Shown here: positions 8,756 through 18,749 of the stretch, in pieces
Layout of the letters: each line of letters starts with the position of its first letter
Position numbering within the stretch: position 1 is the stretch's first letter
Assembly (NCBI GenBank): GCA_020002185.1
Contig: CM034537.1
Span: 15,197,262-15,261,261, forward strand
From: Paraescarpia echinospica
Lineage: Eukaryota > Annelida > Polychaeta > Sabellida > Siboglinidae
DNA length: 64,000 nt
Direction: 5' to 3'
Notes under the pieces: generated by a model
Database searches by the model: none
What the model was told of the DNA's origin: nothing
Seen by the model: only the letters and a program-made list of their open reading frames with translations
Translations under genes and position numbers: made by a program

Positions 8756-9643
8756 TCATGATCGTTGTAGCTGTTGGAGCGTTGCGTCATCAGCTGTTGC
8801 TCTTCTGATTTGTTCCAGTCTCCCTGGACTTGCCGGAAAGTCTCGTGTCAAACTGTGGACCATGACTTCCACGTCGTCGATCAACTCCTTGTCTGGCTCA
8901 CCCTCTACGTATGCTCGTGAGAGAGCATCAGCAACATGTAGATGTTTTCCAGGCACATACATCACATGTAGTGTATATCGTTGCAGTTTTAGCATCATTC
9001 TTTGCACTCGAGCTGTCGCATTGCCGATCGGTTTCTTCATGATTATTTCAAGTGGCTTGTGGTCTGTTTGGGCCTCAACATCTTTGCCATAGATGTATTG
9101 GTGAAACTTGCTCGTTGCAAACACTACAGCGAGAAGTTCCTTCTCTAGCTGAGCATAGTGTAGTTCTGGGCCCATGAGTGCCCGTAACGCATAAGCAATT
9201 ACATGCCCTTCCTGCAGCAGACATGCTCCCAGACCACTCTGCGAAGCATCTGACTGCAGTGTCACTGGTTTGCGTACATCGTAGAACTTTAGCACCGGCA
9301 TGCTGCTGAGGAGTCCTTTCAATTTATTCACAGCATCTGTATGCTCTGGCTGCCAACACCACACTGCATCTTCTTTCAACAGTGCTCGCAGTGGTGCGGC
9401 AATGTGCGACTCTCCAGGAATGAACTTTCCCTGGTACTTGATCATGTTCAAGAACCTGAGCAGTGAACGCTTGTCGGTAGGATGCGGCATGCCCACAATA
9501 GCTTCCACCTTGCTCGGGTCTGGGCTGAGGCCTGCTTCAGACACTACATGTCCCATGTAGAGCACTTTGTTCACTTTCAGTTGTACCTTGGAGGCGTTGA
9601 ACTTTACATTCCTCTCTCTGGCCCTTCTCAGTACCCTGAGCAT
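8756..9643 (-). pseudogene. Gypsy pol: end of RT and RNase H segment
   Basis: The segment begins in the RT thumb or connection (VLYMGHVVSEAGLSPDPSKV) and contains the RNase H core with QSDASQSGLGACLL, the conserved LEKELLA and a TDHKPLE motif, ending in a region with HVADALSRA. It lies in a different frame from the gag-RT ORF, which overlaps it by 16 nt at 9628-9643, so a frameshift splits the RT here. Confidence 0.88.
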
Positions 9644-11547
9644 GATAGCATCAGATCTCGCTCATCATCTCCAGCGATGATGATGTCATCTGCGATGATA
9701 TAGGCCCCATCGATGTCGCCGAATGTGTATTGCATACGCTTCTGTAGGACTTCACTTGCCGAACTGATGCCGAATGGCATGCGTAAGAAGCGCTCGCGCC
9801 CCCATGGTGTGTGAAACGTGCACAGATAACTGGACTCCTCAGTCAGTTTCACGTGCCAGTATGCCATCGACATGTCTATAACTGAGAACACTTTCTTGCC
9901 TGCCAAACGTGCCTGGACACTTTCTGGTGTCGGAATTTCAAAATGTTCACGTTTGATTGTTCTGTTGAGAGGCTTTGGGTCAAGACATATTCTCAAAGAA
10001 CCATTTCTCTTCTCAGTTATCACCAGATTGTTTACCCAAGGTGTGGGCTGGTCGACATCTGCGATAATTCCATCTTTCTCCAATTTGTCTAGAGTCGCTT
10101 TCAAAGTCTCTATTCGTGCATATGGAATCTTCCTTGTTGCTTGGATCATTGGCTCTACATCATCCCTCAGCTCAATGTGATATGGCTGTTCAAGTTCACC
10201 AATCCCAGTGAACACTTCCTTGTACTCTGACGTCAACAGGTCTTTGGTTAACGGTTTCTCATGTGATACATCATTGATGCGTTTCAGAAGTCCCAACTTT
10301 TCGCATGTTTGACAACCAAGCAGTGGTGTCTTGGTGTGGTTTGTCACATAGAATTCAATGAACGTTTGTTTCTCTGAATTCTCTGGAATGCACTGTAGTG
10401 TCACAGTGCCCGCTGGCCTGACTTTGACACTACTGACAAATGCTGACAATACTGTCTGTGTGGGCTGCATCGGTATTATTGGCATTATCTTGTCATACGT
10501 TGACAAGGGAAGCACGTTTGCTTGAGCACCAGTGTCCAGCTTGAAGCTTACTCTCTGGTTGCCTACCATCATTTCTGTTGTCCAGTCTTCAACAGACGGA
10601 TTGTGTGCATATACATCTAGGAAAAGAGCTCCCAGAAACAGACTTTCATTGCCCTCGTCTTCTTCATAGACCGCCTGTACATGCTTATCTCCTGTAGCTG
10701 TACGCTTACCATGCATCACGGCAAAGTGATTCCATCCCTTGCATCGGTTACATTGTTTACCATGCGCAGGACATGACTTTGGAGTGTGTCGTCTACCACA
10801 TGACTTACAGTCAATGATTCCTTCGGTACGACCTTGTTTAGATGGAGCTCCATGGCTATTTGTAGCATCTTTACTAGCTACCCATGAACCTTTGCCTTGC
10901 GATCTGAAGCCTTTACTTGTTGTCTTCCATTTTGGTTTGTCCTGTCTGACAACATTCACTTTGGCATCTAACTTTCCTTCAGTTGTCATGACCTTTAATT
11001 GCGCCTTTGTTGTCTCAGCTGCCCGACAAACATCTATTGCCTTACTCAGCGTAAGCTCCGACTCTCTCAGAAGTCGTTCTTTTACACGTTCGTCATTCAC
11101 ACTGAACACAATTTTGTCCCTGATCATCAAGTCTTCCTGATCACCAAATTCACACAATTTGGCTTTACTTCGTAGATCCTTGACCCACTGATCCACTAAC
11201 TCACCACGGCCTTGATGTCTGCCCCAGAAACAATATATTTCGTAGACAGTGTTTTTTCGGGGCTGGCAGTATTGACGGAACTTTGTAAGAACAGTCTCCC
11301 AGTCATTATTCTGTTCAGCTGGTGGGTTATTGTCAGGTCCTGCTGGCCTGAATACGAATTGATTATAAACTTCTTGTGCTTCAAGTCCAGCAGAATGGAG
11401 CAGTATTGCTACCTGGACTTCAGGTGCCTTCGCGTTTATTTCACAAGCAGTGAAGAATGTTCTAAACTGCTGTTCCCAGCTCCTCCATGTTTCATCTAGG
11501 TTGGTTGTATCAAACGCGATGTGACTGGGTGGTTTGAAAAATTCCAT
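9628..11547 (-). pseudogene. Gypsy gag, protease and RT (gag-pol ORF, 639 aa, truncated by frameshift)
   Basis: The ATG at 11547 follows the 5' LTR and primer site. Order of domains: a gag-like region, Cys/His knuckles (CKSCGRRHTPKSC and a second C-x2-C), an aspartic protease with FKLDTGAQANVLP near residue 330, and an RT with FSVIDMSMAYWHV, LRMPFGISSA and a catalytic IADDIII box. Gag and pol are fused without a stop, as in several gypsy lineages. The frame is lost just after the catalytic box. Confidence 0.9.
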
Positions 11548-11651
11548 TTTCAGTCACACAGCTTTAACTATCAGACTATTTGTAGACAGTCACCTGCCCT
11601 ACCTTATGGGTATACCAACTCAACCTTTAATATTCATTATCACATAATAAA

Positions 11652-11668
11652 TGCCACTTATGACACCA
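11652..11668 (-). other. Primer-binding site of gypsy element
   Basis: TGGTGTCATAAGTGGCA begins directly inside the 5' LTR on the minus strand. TGG pairs with the CCA end of a tRNA; which tRNA cannot be decided here. Confidence 0.6.
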
Positions 11669-11817
11669 TATTATGTTCGTATTTAACGCAACATGTGCTT
11701 CTAGTTTCAACAGGAAGTGATGACTCTTTATTAGGAGAACGATAAAATAACATGGTAGCATATCAAGGTATAACCAACCCGTTATAACGGTCTCCAGCTA
11801 TAGTACAATCTATGACA
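11669..11817 (-). repeat. 5' LTR of gypsy element
   Basis: 149 bp, nearly identical to 7054-7202; flanked outside by GTCAC. Confidence 0.9.
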
Positions 11818-11822
11818 GTCAC

Positions 11823-12760
11823 TGTCTACACCACCATGCTGGGTTTGAGCTCATAAGGGAAACACACAGTTATGTTATGGTTTTCCGTCCTGATGCAATA
11901 ACCATCTCAGTCAGCTGTGCAGCATTCCCCATAGCCACTGTATGGCTACATTTTTAGTATATCTTATATTCGATTCTCAACAAGTATTACTTCAGTATAA
12001 TTGTTATAGTTTGTATAATTTTTATTTGGAAAACATTGTTTTACTACGGGATAAACCATTTTATATAAACGATGTATTGCTTGTTAGTTCATCCTACTAG
12101 TTAAATTTTGGTAGCCTTGTAAATGTGATCATATTAATTTTCTAAATATACACTTTAACAAAAATAATGACCGAGTGACCACACCAATGACAGTATAATC
12201 ACATATGCATTTAAGTTGTCAACTTATCGAGGATGTCTGCATATGTTGTGTATCGTCTACCTCTGTGTTGAAATCTTATTCCTGCCCTTGGATTGCAAAA
12301 TCATAGGTATTACACATTTGTAATATCATGACATCCAGAAAGCCTTGGACATGGCTACCAATTATATCAACGTTGCATGGGCTTCATTATTAGTATGCTA
12401 TTCATATTAAAAACGATGAAACAATATAAATACTATATGTTTTATACTAGTACTCCATTATTCCCAATTGAAAAAACGGTACTACAAAATAATGATATAT
12501 TAATTTTGTAGTGCCGTAGATATTATTAATAACAGTTTCAGGCAATAACAAAACTTGGTTGTGTTGAGGGGTAAACTTTGTGACCTCGTAATTTTATTAG
12601 TTATTTTATATTTTTAAGGTATACACATGTATGTTGTATTGATATGGCTTAATGTCTGGCGTGGTATTTTATCAATCGTCCAGGTACACAACACTGTTTT
12701 GGAGAAGTGTTTCGTATGAACTGCTCGGCAGTTGATCGTGAAATTGTATCGCCAAGCAGT
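11823..12760. other. Interior of Harbinger-like element, no gene; small hairpin
   Basis: AT-rich sequence without a recognisable gene. An inverted repeat (ACGGTACTACAAAAT with its complement ATTTTGTAGTGCCGT) at about 12476-12518 could be a MITE end-to-end relic or a hairpin. Confidence 0.4.
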
Positions 12761-12764
12761 AGCG

Positions 12765-13040
12765 TTAAACGAATGGTCCCCGTCGTCGAAAAAGTGCCAC
12801 CAAAACGTAAACGTTGTAACATTGTGTCGTAGTGTCTCCCGCTAGATTTGACAAATGTTCAGTAAATGGTGCAGTTTGGGGCATAACACGGAATCTTTCG
12901 CTAATTTCGTGTTGCTGCACTTCTTGAAATGGATTGATTACATCTCGGAAGCGACTCGGACGCTGGTATCGAGCTGCATTTCTTCTCGAAAACATCGAAC
13001 TTGGACAACGAATTCGACTAATTACTACGTGAGCTGCCAT
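12765..13040 (-). pseudogene. N-terminal fragment of a Harbinger transposase
   Basis: The ORF from ATG 13040 contains FRDVINPFQEV, then HEISERFRV and a final NVYVLVAL. This matches the pattern of PIF/Harbinger nucleases just before the first catalytic segment (acidic N-terminus, ERFR, hydrophobic VL-AL). Similarity seems to continue in another frame (ALRFF-like) after a frameshift, and the catalytic DDE part is not found. Its place just inside the right inverted repeat supports the Harbinger assignment of the host element. The assignment rests on pattern recognition. Confidence 0.5.
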
Positions 13041-13240
13041 CTTTGTTTGTTTGAGTACGGCGTTGTCCGTTGAGCAAGGTTCATAGCATACTCAGAATTT
13101 AGACGTTTCTTGCTCAAGTCTGAGTACGATTACGTGCTCAGAAAGTGTTATAACCTCCGTGAGTATGAGCATGGTGTGAAAGCGAGGCTTGAGCATGAAA
13201 TTCTGAGCACCGAGTACGGCTTTATAACCTCGGCCCGGGC
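13040..13240 (-). repeat. Right terminal inverted repeat of the Harbinger-like element
   Basis: Contains GAGTAC and TGAGCA motifs and ends CTTTATAACCTCGGCCCGGG, complementary to the left end at 5384. The transposase ATG lies at its inner edge. Confidence 0.65.
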
Positions 13241-13243
13241 CCA

Positions 13244-13685
13244 GTGATTGTTTGCTAATTAGCCGTTGTGTGCGTTTGTTCCATGATTTGATGGTGCTTT
13301 GAAAACAAATTGTATAGGTCGATGCGGGTGAATGTTTGTGGAAGTAGCGACAGGCGTTGCCTCTAGTATGAGTTGAAGCGGCGGTAAGTGAAGTCGTTGT
13401 TATGTCCTCTAAATTTGTCCTGATACGGTAGAACATTATGAGCTTGGCATTAGCTCGTTTATTCGCAAGACTCCCATTTTAGACTTTTGATCATTGTTGT
13501 CATACAGTGCTGCGTCGACGGTAGTCGCTCTTCACGAAGCGAGCAGTTTGTTGTTGAACATTCTCCACAGACTTGACGTTCTTCTGTGTGGAAGGATCCC
13601 ATATTCCACGATGGGTCTAACGAAAGTCTGATAGCATAATGCTTTGATGGCTTGGCGGCATCTAAATAAACTTTCTACCACTTCA
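13244..13685 (-). pseudogene. LINE reverse-transcriptase C-terminus (decayed)
   Basis: The minus strand reads TFVRPIVEYGIWDPST, VQQQAARFVKSDYRR and, further down, TRG and STIKSWNKR, the typical C-terminal end of jockey/CR1-group polymerases. Frameshifts are present. The Harbinger element inserted in its last codons, whose continuation is at about 5340-5380. Confidence 0.7.
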
Positions 13686-13689
13686 AACA

Positions 13690-13973
13690 TTATATATTAT
13701 GTATAATTCTCTTATTCTCCCTCATATTAATTATGAAATCCTCTTATGGGGTCATCAGGCACATCGAATTTTCAAATTACAGAAAAAGCAAAGCGAATAA
13801 TATCCCTAAGTAAATAGAATGCTCACACGAGTCCTATATATAAAATATTTCAATTACTAAAGTTGGATGACATTTATAGACTCCAGCAACTAAAATTATA
13901 CTACAAATTAATTAACAATAAAATACGTGGATATTTCAAAGTTATTCTTTGCACACACAACTATGACATTCAT
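13690..13973 (+). pseudogene. Plus-strand LINE polymerase C-terminal fragment
   Basis: Plus-strand frames read NYEILLWGHQAHRIFKLQKK and then DDIYRLQQLKLYYKLINNK, typical of the C-terminal end of another non-LTR polymerase. It is truncated at 13973; copy 2 carries the rest to its 3' end at about 48034. Confidence 0.65.
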
Positions 13974-14438
13974 GTAGAGCGGTGTTTATTTTGCCGTTTG
14001 CCTTCGCGGTTTGCCGTTGCCGTCAAGCAGTGTAATAGGGCTTTAAGACGGGCAGAGGAATAATGGCCAAAAGAGAATAGAAAACAGAAGAGGGTGATAA
14101 ATGGACAAGAGGAAGACCATAAGTTAGACAGAACGATATTGTCAGAAATATGTCATCAGCGAAGGTAGGAACAGCTGTGAGTGGAAGGCCGGGAGATATG
14201 GAGAAGAATCGTTGAGAAGGTTGCACACCACCCGCAAGGGAAAAGAAGGTACGGAAAACATAGGTGAAAGGAGAAGAGAAAAACCAACATTACGACGGAG
14301 ACACATCGAGAAGAGATATCATCTGGAAAAGGGCATCAAAATTTGAAAGTAGTAGATCAGTTGATATGACCCAACCATGTAAGGAAACAATAAGAAGAAC
14401 ACGTTGTAGCATCACTGTCATGGACATATCACACATAC
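13974..14438. other. Unassigned sequence, includes first bases of the GPCR intron
   Basis: No gene recognised. On the minus strand the stretch below 14438 would be the intron that follows the GPCR exon. Confidence 0.4.
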
Positions 14439-14676
14439 CTTCAATGAAGTCTTCGCTTTCCGAAGCTGCCTGCTTCAGCTTCAGCGGCACGCCGATGCCG
14501 GCGAGGATGACGTCACTGAGGGCGAGGTTGACGAGGAACATCTCGGTGACGCTATTGAGCGTTTTATTGAGCACGATGACGACAATGACAAACAGGTTGC
14601 TGAGGACGGCTATCGAACAGACGGCTACCATGAGCCACACGAACGTGCGGGACTCTACTTGCTCCGCCACCGACAT
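14439..14676 (-). CDS. First coding exon of a rhodopsin-family (class A) GPCR, TM1-TM2
   Basis: The ATG at 14676 is preceded by an in-frame stop at 14691-14689. After about ten residues comes TM1 with the conserved Asn (VLSNLFVIVVIVLN, N1.50), a short loop, and TM2 with FLVNLALSDVIL carrying the class-A NLALSD motif (D2.50). The exon ends at ESEDFIEG with a consensus donor GAAG|GTATGT at 14438, phase 1. The expected next exon with TM3 and the disulfide Cys is not found downstream on this strand within the window. The receptor subtype cannot be told from this piece. It is the only convincing host exon seen, either of a gene with very large introns or an orphaned exon. Confidence 0.75.
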
Positions 14677-16697
14677 GCTGCCAGGTCGTCAGCTGCATTG
14701 ACGAGTGCAGCCGCGAGGCCGAGATATGTTAGCGCCAAGGCACCAGGTTGCTTATTGAAAGAGCAGCCCCGAGGGGGTAGTCGGTGAAGAGATATGGTCA
14801 TTATTAGCGAGAGGCTGCGGCAAGTTTCGACTATGGGTTAGACAACTAACTCGCATTTCGCGGGATGTTTGTGGAAAGGTGGCCATTTCTAGGACCTAGG
14901 ATGAACCGTGTATATATATATATATATATATATTGTATTGTATTGTCACACACACACATGCGCGCGCACGCGCTCATACGTAGGGCGTATATAGGAAAGT
15001 AAATCTTGTAAAAAATGTAAACCTTGTTAAAGTACAAACAAATAAACATATTTACATGTAGGACCCGGTTGCAAAATCATGTTTCATATCAACAATTATT
15101 ATTGATGGTGGTATCGAGGATGAAGTTTACGTCGACCCAGAAAGACCGTTGTGAAGTTAGGCACTGATGTAGTTCTGGTTTTATGTCGTTCCAACTAGAG
15201 ACACCCCATTGATGGTTAGCCATGTTGTTTCCCTTCACGATTGCTGGGGATAGTTGTATAGTTTGTGGATGGGTGTGGGTGGGTAATGGTAGTCAGCAGG
15301 TTGTCGGTGTGTTCACCTGGGTAGAAAATGTCGAGACGCATCCTGTTGATGTGTGAAAAACGTGAATGGTGTACTTTGCGTCCAGTGAAAGTTGTTTGAC
15401 AATATGTTTGAGAGGATAACATTTAATTATTTGCTGATCTGTTCAAATCACCACCCAAACGCCAACTGTCTTCCTATCGGCAAGAAAGTGACGCTGAAAG
15501 AGAAGAAGAACGCGACTAATATCTTGTTGTAGTTGCTGGTCAATGGTTTTGTGTTTTCCACAAAAATCAAATATATTACTTATCTACTTTTTGTATTTAA
15601 TGCCTTGTTTTACAAAAACAAACAAATATGCCTAATTTGACATTTTCACCTGTTTTGCGACAGTTGTATATCCCTTTGCTTTCGTTTTTCTCCTAACTAG
15701 TTATGCATGAGACTTGCTTGGATCATAAGTTGAGTTTTAATTATCGATACACTTTTTGTACGAACGTGATCGGTTGTATGTGCCTACTTGGTCTTATAAA
15801 ATGCCATATATGATAAAACAGGCTATTTGATTGGTTTTCTGTAAACAGTAATATATGGCCAGTGTACCACCATGTTTCATTAATATAATATGCTAATATC
15901 ACATACTTAAACTGTAAATGTGTTTTTCAGCTTTGATTTGTTTTCGGTTTGCCCTCAATATGTTAGCCACCGTAAACCAAGACGTGATTGTAGTTGCAAA
16001 AGGTTAAATTGTAGTAATTGTTGTATGTGTATAGGTCCTTTTGTTTCCCTTTAAAGTGGCGAAATGAGGATACGGTTGGCAAAATTTGAGTTACTACGCT
16101 CTTTTGCCATCCGATTAATGACGCACTGTATTATTGGGCTCCTTATAACTACTGGTAATAACTTGTTATGTATCAAGACATAAATATTGTCTTGTTTTTG
16201 TGTTTAACTTCAGTAACTGACAAAACAATGAACACAAACAAACACTGTAGCTCTGGTATAAACGCAACTATCGAGACCATAAATAACATCATAGTGTTAC
16301 TCGACCAGTTGGTTTCAAAAAACAGTTTGCGGAAGTGGAAACTTGAAAAATCAATTGACTGTTTATCGAGATTGTGTACAAAAATACAAACATATGGATT
16401 GCTGGAGTAATAACGAACACAAGATACGTAACTGTAGTATAAATGCGACAGGTTTCTACACACCACACACAGACGCACATATACACGCACGCACGCATGC
16501 ACACAATCGTGGGACAGTTCGTTCACTCTACGGTGCACCAATTCACTCAGCTGTGTGACTGAGTGCTTCCTTACATACAGTTATGGATGTTTGTGTACGA
16601 ATAATCTCCGCGCAGTAATTGCAACGTGTCTGAAAGATTCCCAGATAAGTCGACACATGCACACACGCGCGCGCACACATATATAAACAAGCAAACG
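14677..16697. other. Non-coding stretch with microsatellites
   Basis: Contains a (TA)n tract near 14911-14934, CA and CG-rich repeats near 14947-14970 and 16461-16500, and (CA/CG)n at 16656-16680. A minus-strand ORF near 15216-15422 resembles nothing known to me. No gene can be supported. Confidence 0.5.
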
Positions 16698-16703
16698 CAC
16701 GCA

Positions 16704-17805
16704 AGTAGTAAAGGAGGTCCCTTACCGGGCATGGTTGGATTCGGATGGGTGCAAGTGCAAAGTACCCGGATGTAGGTCAAGGTCAAGTACCCGTATGTAT
16801 GTCAAGGTCAAGTACCCGAATGTAGGTCAAGGTCAAAGGTCACGCGACCCGGATGTATATCAATGTCACGTGGTGCCCCCTACCGGAATTTTCCGGAACT
16901 AAAATAGCGCCACCTAGCGGATAGTTGGTGAACTAAATATTTCCCGCCAAAACTATAACAACTCAAGGTCAAGTACCCGGATGTAGGTCAAGGTCAAAGG
17001 TCACGCGACCCGGATGTATGTCAATGACACGTGGTGCCCCTACCGGAATTTTCCGGAACTAAAATAGCGCCACCTAGCGGATAGTTGGTGAACTAAATAT
17101 TTCCCGACAAAACTATAACAGCGCCCCCTGGTGGATACTTGGTGAACTAAAATATTTCCCTCCGAAACTAGAATAGCGCCACCTAGCGGATAGTTGGTGA
17201 ACTAAAATAGTTCTGCGTCCTGACGGATTGTTGGTGAACTAAATATATATCCCGCCAAAACTAGATAGCGCCACCTACCGTAATTTTTTGGAACTAAAAT
17301 AGTGCCACCTAGCGAAATTTTTTGGAACTAAAATTATTTCCCGCCAAAAATTATTTCCCGCCAAAACTATAAAAGCGCCACCTGACGGATAGTTGGTTAA
17401 TTAAAATAGCTCCCCTGGCGGATAGTCGGTGAACTAAATCAAGGTCACTCGGCGCCATCTAGCGGATTTTTTTGGAACTAAAATATTTCCCGCCAAAAAA
17501 TAATTCCCCGCCAAAAGTATAAAAGCGCCCCCTGACGGATAGTTGGTTAACTAAAATAGGTTTACCCGCAGCGCCACCTAGCGGATTTTTTTCGAGACAG
17601 GTCAAAGGTCAAGATCAAGGTCACGTGGCGCCCCCTGCCGAAATTTTTCGGAACTAAAATAGTGCCACCTAGCGGAATTTTTTGGAACTCAAACATTTCC
17701 CGCCGAAAAATAGTTTCCCTCCAAATCTATAAAAGCGCCCCTTGACGGATAGTTGGTTAACTAAAATAGGTTGACCCGCAGCGCCACCTAGCGGAATTTT
17801 TTCGA
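16704..17805 (+). repeat. Left terminal repeat of element 1: nuclear-receptor-, CTCF- and E2F-like motif array
   Basis: The first ~190 bases are repeats of GTACCCGGATGTAGGTCAAGG with TCAAGGTCA and, at 16830-16842, 16991-17003 and 17599-17611, AGGTCAAAGGTCA. The rest is about 15-17 degenerate copies of a unit made of GCGCCACCTAGCGG, GATAGTTGGTGAACTAAA and ATTTCCCGCCAAAACTA. The inverse of the same array forms the right end. Confidence 0.9.
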
Positions 17806-17995
17806 GACTGAAGTTTGAGAGCAATTTTTAGAGCTCCTTATTTTGAGAGGTAGTTTGAGAGCTACTTTGAGAGGTACTTTGAGAGGTACTTTGAGAGCTC
17901 CTTATTTTGAGAGGTAGTTTGAGAGCTACTTTGAGAGGTAGTTTGAGAGCTCTTTAGTTTGAGAGCTACTTTGAGAGACTATTTGAGAGTTACTT
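17806..17995 (+). repeat. GAGAG minisatellite
   Basis: Tandem repeats built from TTTGAGAGCTACTTTGAGAG and TTTGAGAGGTA. It separates the terminal repeat from the polymerase promoter region. Confidence 0.85.
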
Positions 17996-18044
17996 TCTAC
18001 TCTGCGGTCCGTGCTTGTGTACATTCTACTCAGCAGTCCGTGCT

Positions 18045-18145
18045 TTTGAATTTTCTACAATCCGTGATCTTTCGGCACGCCCACGTGACCTTAATGTACT
18101 ATCCTACAATCCATAATCTTTCGGCACGCCCACGTGACCTTTACG
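18045..18145 (+). promoter_or_regulatory. Two direct repeats with CACGTG upstream of the polymerase gene
   Basis: ATCTTTCGGCACGCCCACGT followed by GACCTT occurs twice (ends near 18091 and 18141), each with a CACGTG E-box. A near-identical sequence (TTCGGCACGACCACGTGACC) lies in both arms of element 2, at about 31626 and inverted at about 43995. Confidence 0.55.
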
Positions 18146-18158
18146 TTCAAAGTGTGCC

Positions 18159-18166
18159 TATATAAG
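18159..18166 (+). promoter_or_regulatory. TATA box (TATATAAG) of the polymerase gene
   Basis: TATATAAG begins 51 nt before the ATG at 18210. The same octamer precedes the NADAR gene of Polinton A. Confidence 0.65.
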
Positions 18167-18209
18167 ACCGTGGAGACGATCTGCTTGTCATTCGTCATTT
18201 GACATCGTC

Positions 18210-18434
18210 ATGGCTAATTTCACTCGTTTTGGATGGAGCTACGCTGAGGCGGCCAGAGGGCCGCAGGCCATTACGGCCAGGACAGCGGGGTTGACCCCCA
18301 TCACGTACAGGGAGGCCTTTCCCCCACTACCGGCCACGGTATCGACAGGACCAACCCCGGCGCCTACAGTCCCGACCCTGGCGCCTGCAGCACCAGCAGT
18401 CCTGACAGCGACAGCATCACTACCGTCCCGTATG
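18210..18434 (+). CDS. Polymerase gene exon 1 (75 codons, Pro/Ala/Thr-rich)
   Basis: The ATG at 18210 follows the TATA box. The exon encodes ANFTRFGWSYAEAARG and then a low-complexity Pro/Ala/Thr stretch, ending at a codon boundary before a GTAGGT donor. Exon 2 continues in the same frame. This is the amino end of the spliced polymerase; the function of the segment is unknown. Confidence 0.65.
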
Positions 18435-18543
18435 GTAGGTCTTTATTAATATTATATTTCCATTTCACTATTTTTCGTGTGTATAATTATCTAGAATTAA
18501 GACACTGATGAAAACGTCTAATAACAATCCTTTGTACATTTAG

Positions 18544-18714
18544 AACGTCGACTGTGGGATCCCTACGGGTCCTCCCCCCTCCCTTGCTCCCTTCACCTGT
18601 CCGTCGTGTAAGACACATTTCACACGGCGGAACAGTTGGAAGCGCCACGTAGCTCGCGGGAGTTGTGGAGGTCGGAAAAGGACGGCTGAGGAGGCCGAGC
18701 TAGACGCGCTGGTG
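18544..18714 (+). CDS. Polymerase gene exon 2 (57 codons, C2HC zinc finger)
   Basis: Acceptor TTTACATTTAG, then an open frame in phase 0, ending before a consensus GTGAGT donor. It encodes a finger FTCPSCKTHFTRRNSWKRH with Cys at the last position (C-x2-C-x12-H-x5-C), followed by a basic segment GGRKRT. The same finger, with most residues conserved, heads the minus-strand gene at 26557. Confidence 0.7.
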
Positions 18715-18749
18715 GTGAGTTAAACTTTATATTGTGTTATTATACACTT

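Larger units (their letters stand above)
7054..11817 (-). mobile_element. Ty3/gypsy LTR retrotransposon with 149-bp LTRs, nested in Harbinger
   Basis: Two nearly identical 149-bp LTRs (7054-7202 and 11669-11817) flank gag-pol in minus orientation, and the whole is bounded by the 5-bp target duplication GTCAC (7049-7053, 11818-11822). On the minus strand the LTR starts TGTCATAG and ends CATAATA. A primer site beginning TGGTGTCATAAGTGG directly follows the 5' LTR and a purine tract AGAAAAAGGGA precedes the 3' LTR. The few LTR differences imply a fairly recent insertion, but pol carries frame breaks. Confidence 0.92.
5384..13240. mobile_element. Decayed PIF/Harbinger-like DNA transposon carrying a gypsy insertion
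   Basis: Comparison with the duplicate locus near 46911 (GTCCAGTGATT uninterrupted) shows exactly 7.86 kb inserted here, flanked by CCA on both sides (5381-5383 and 13241-13243). The ends are inverted repeats: GGGCCCGAGGTTATAAAG at the left and a GC-rich counterpart ending CCTCGGCCCGGGC at the right, followed by imperfect repeats rich in GAGTAC and TGCTCA. A 3-bp duplication, GGGCCC-type ends and a Harbinger transposase fragment at 12765-13040 point to PIF/Harbinger. The element is inactive and interrupted by a gypsy retrotransposon. Confidence 0.72.
13241..13973. repeat. Segmental duplication copy 1, right portion
   Basis: Closely similar to 46912-47602. It contains the C-terminal end of a minus-strand LINE and, from about 13690, the start of a plus-strand LINE fragment. 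Similarity to copy 2 stops abruptly near ACATTCAT at 13973, in the middle of that second LINE. Confidence 0.85.

Noticed and set aside
14264..14701. 145-codon plus-strand ORF
   Set aside because: Antisense to the GPCR exon, which has clear TM1-TM2 motifs and a splice donor.
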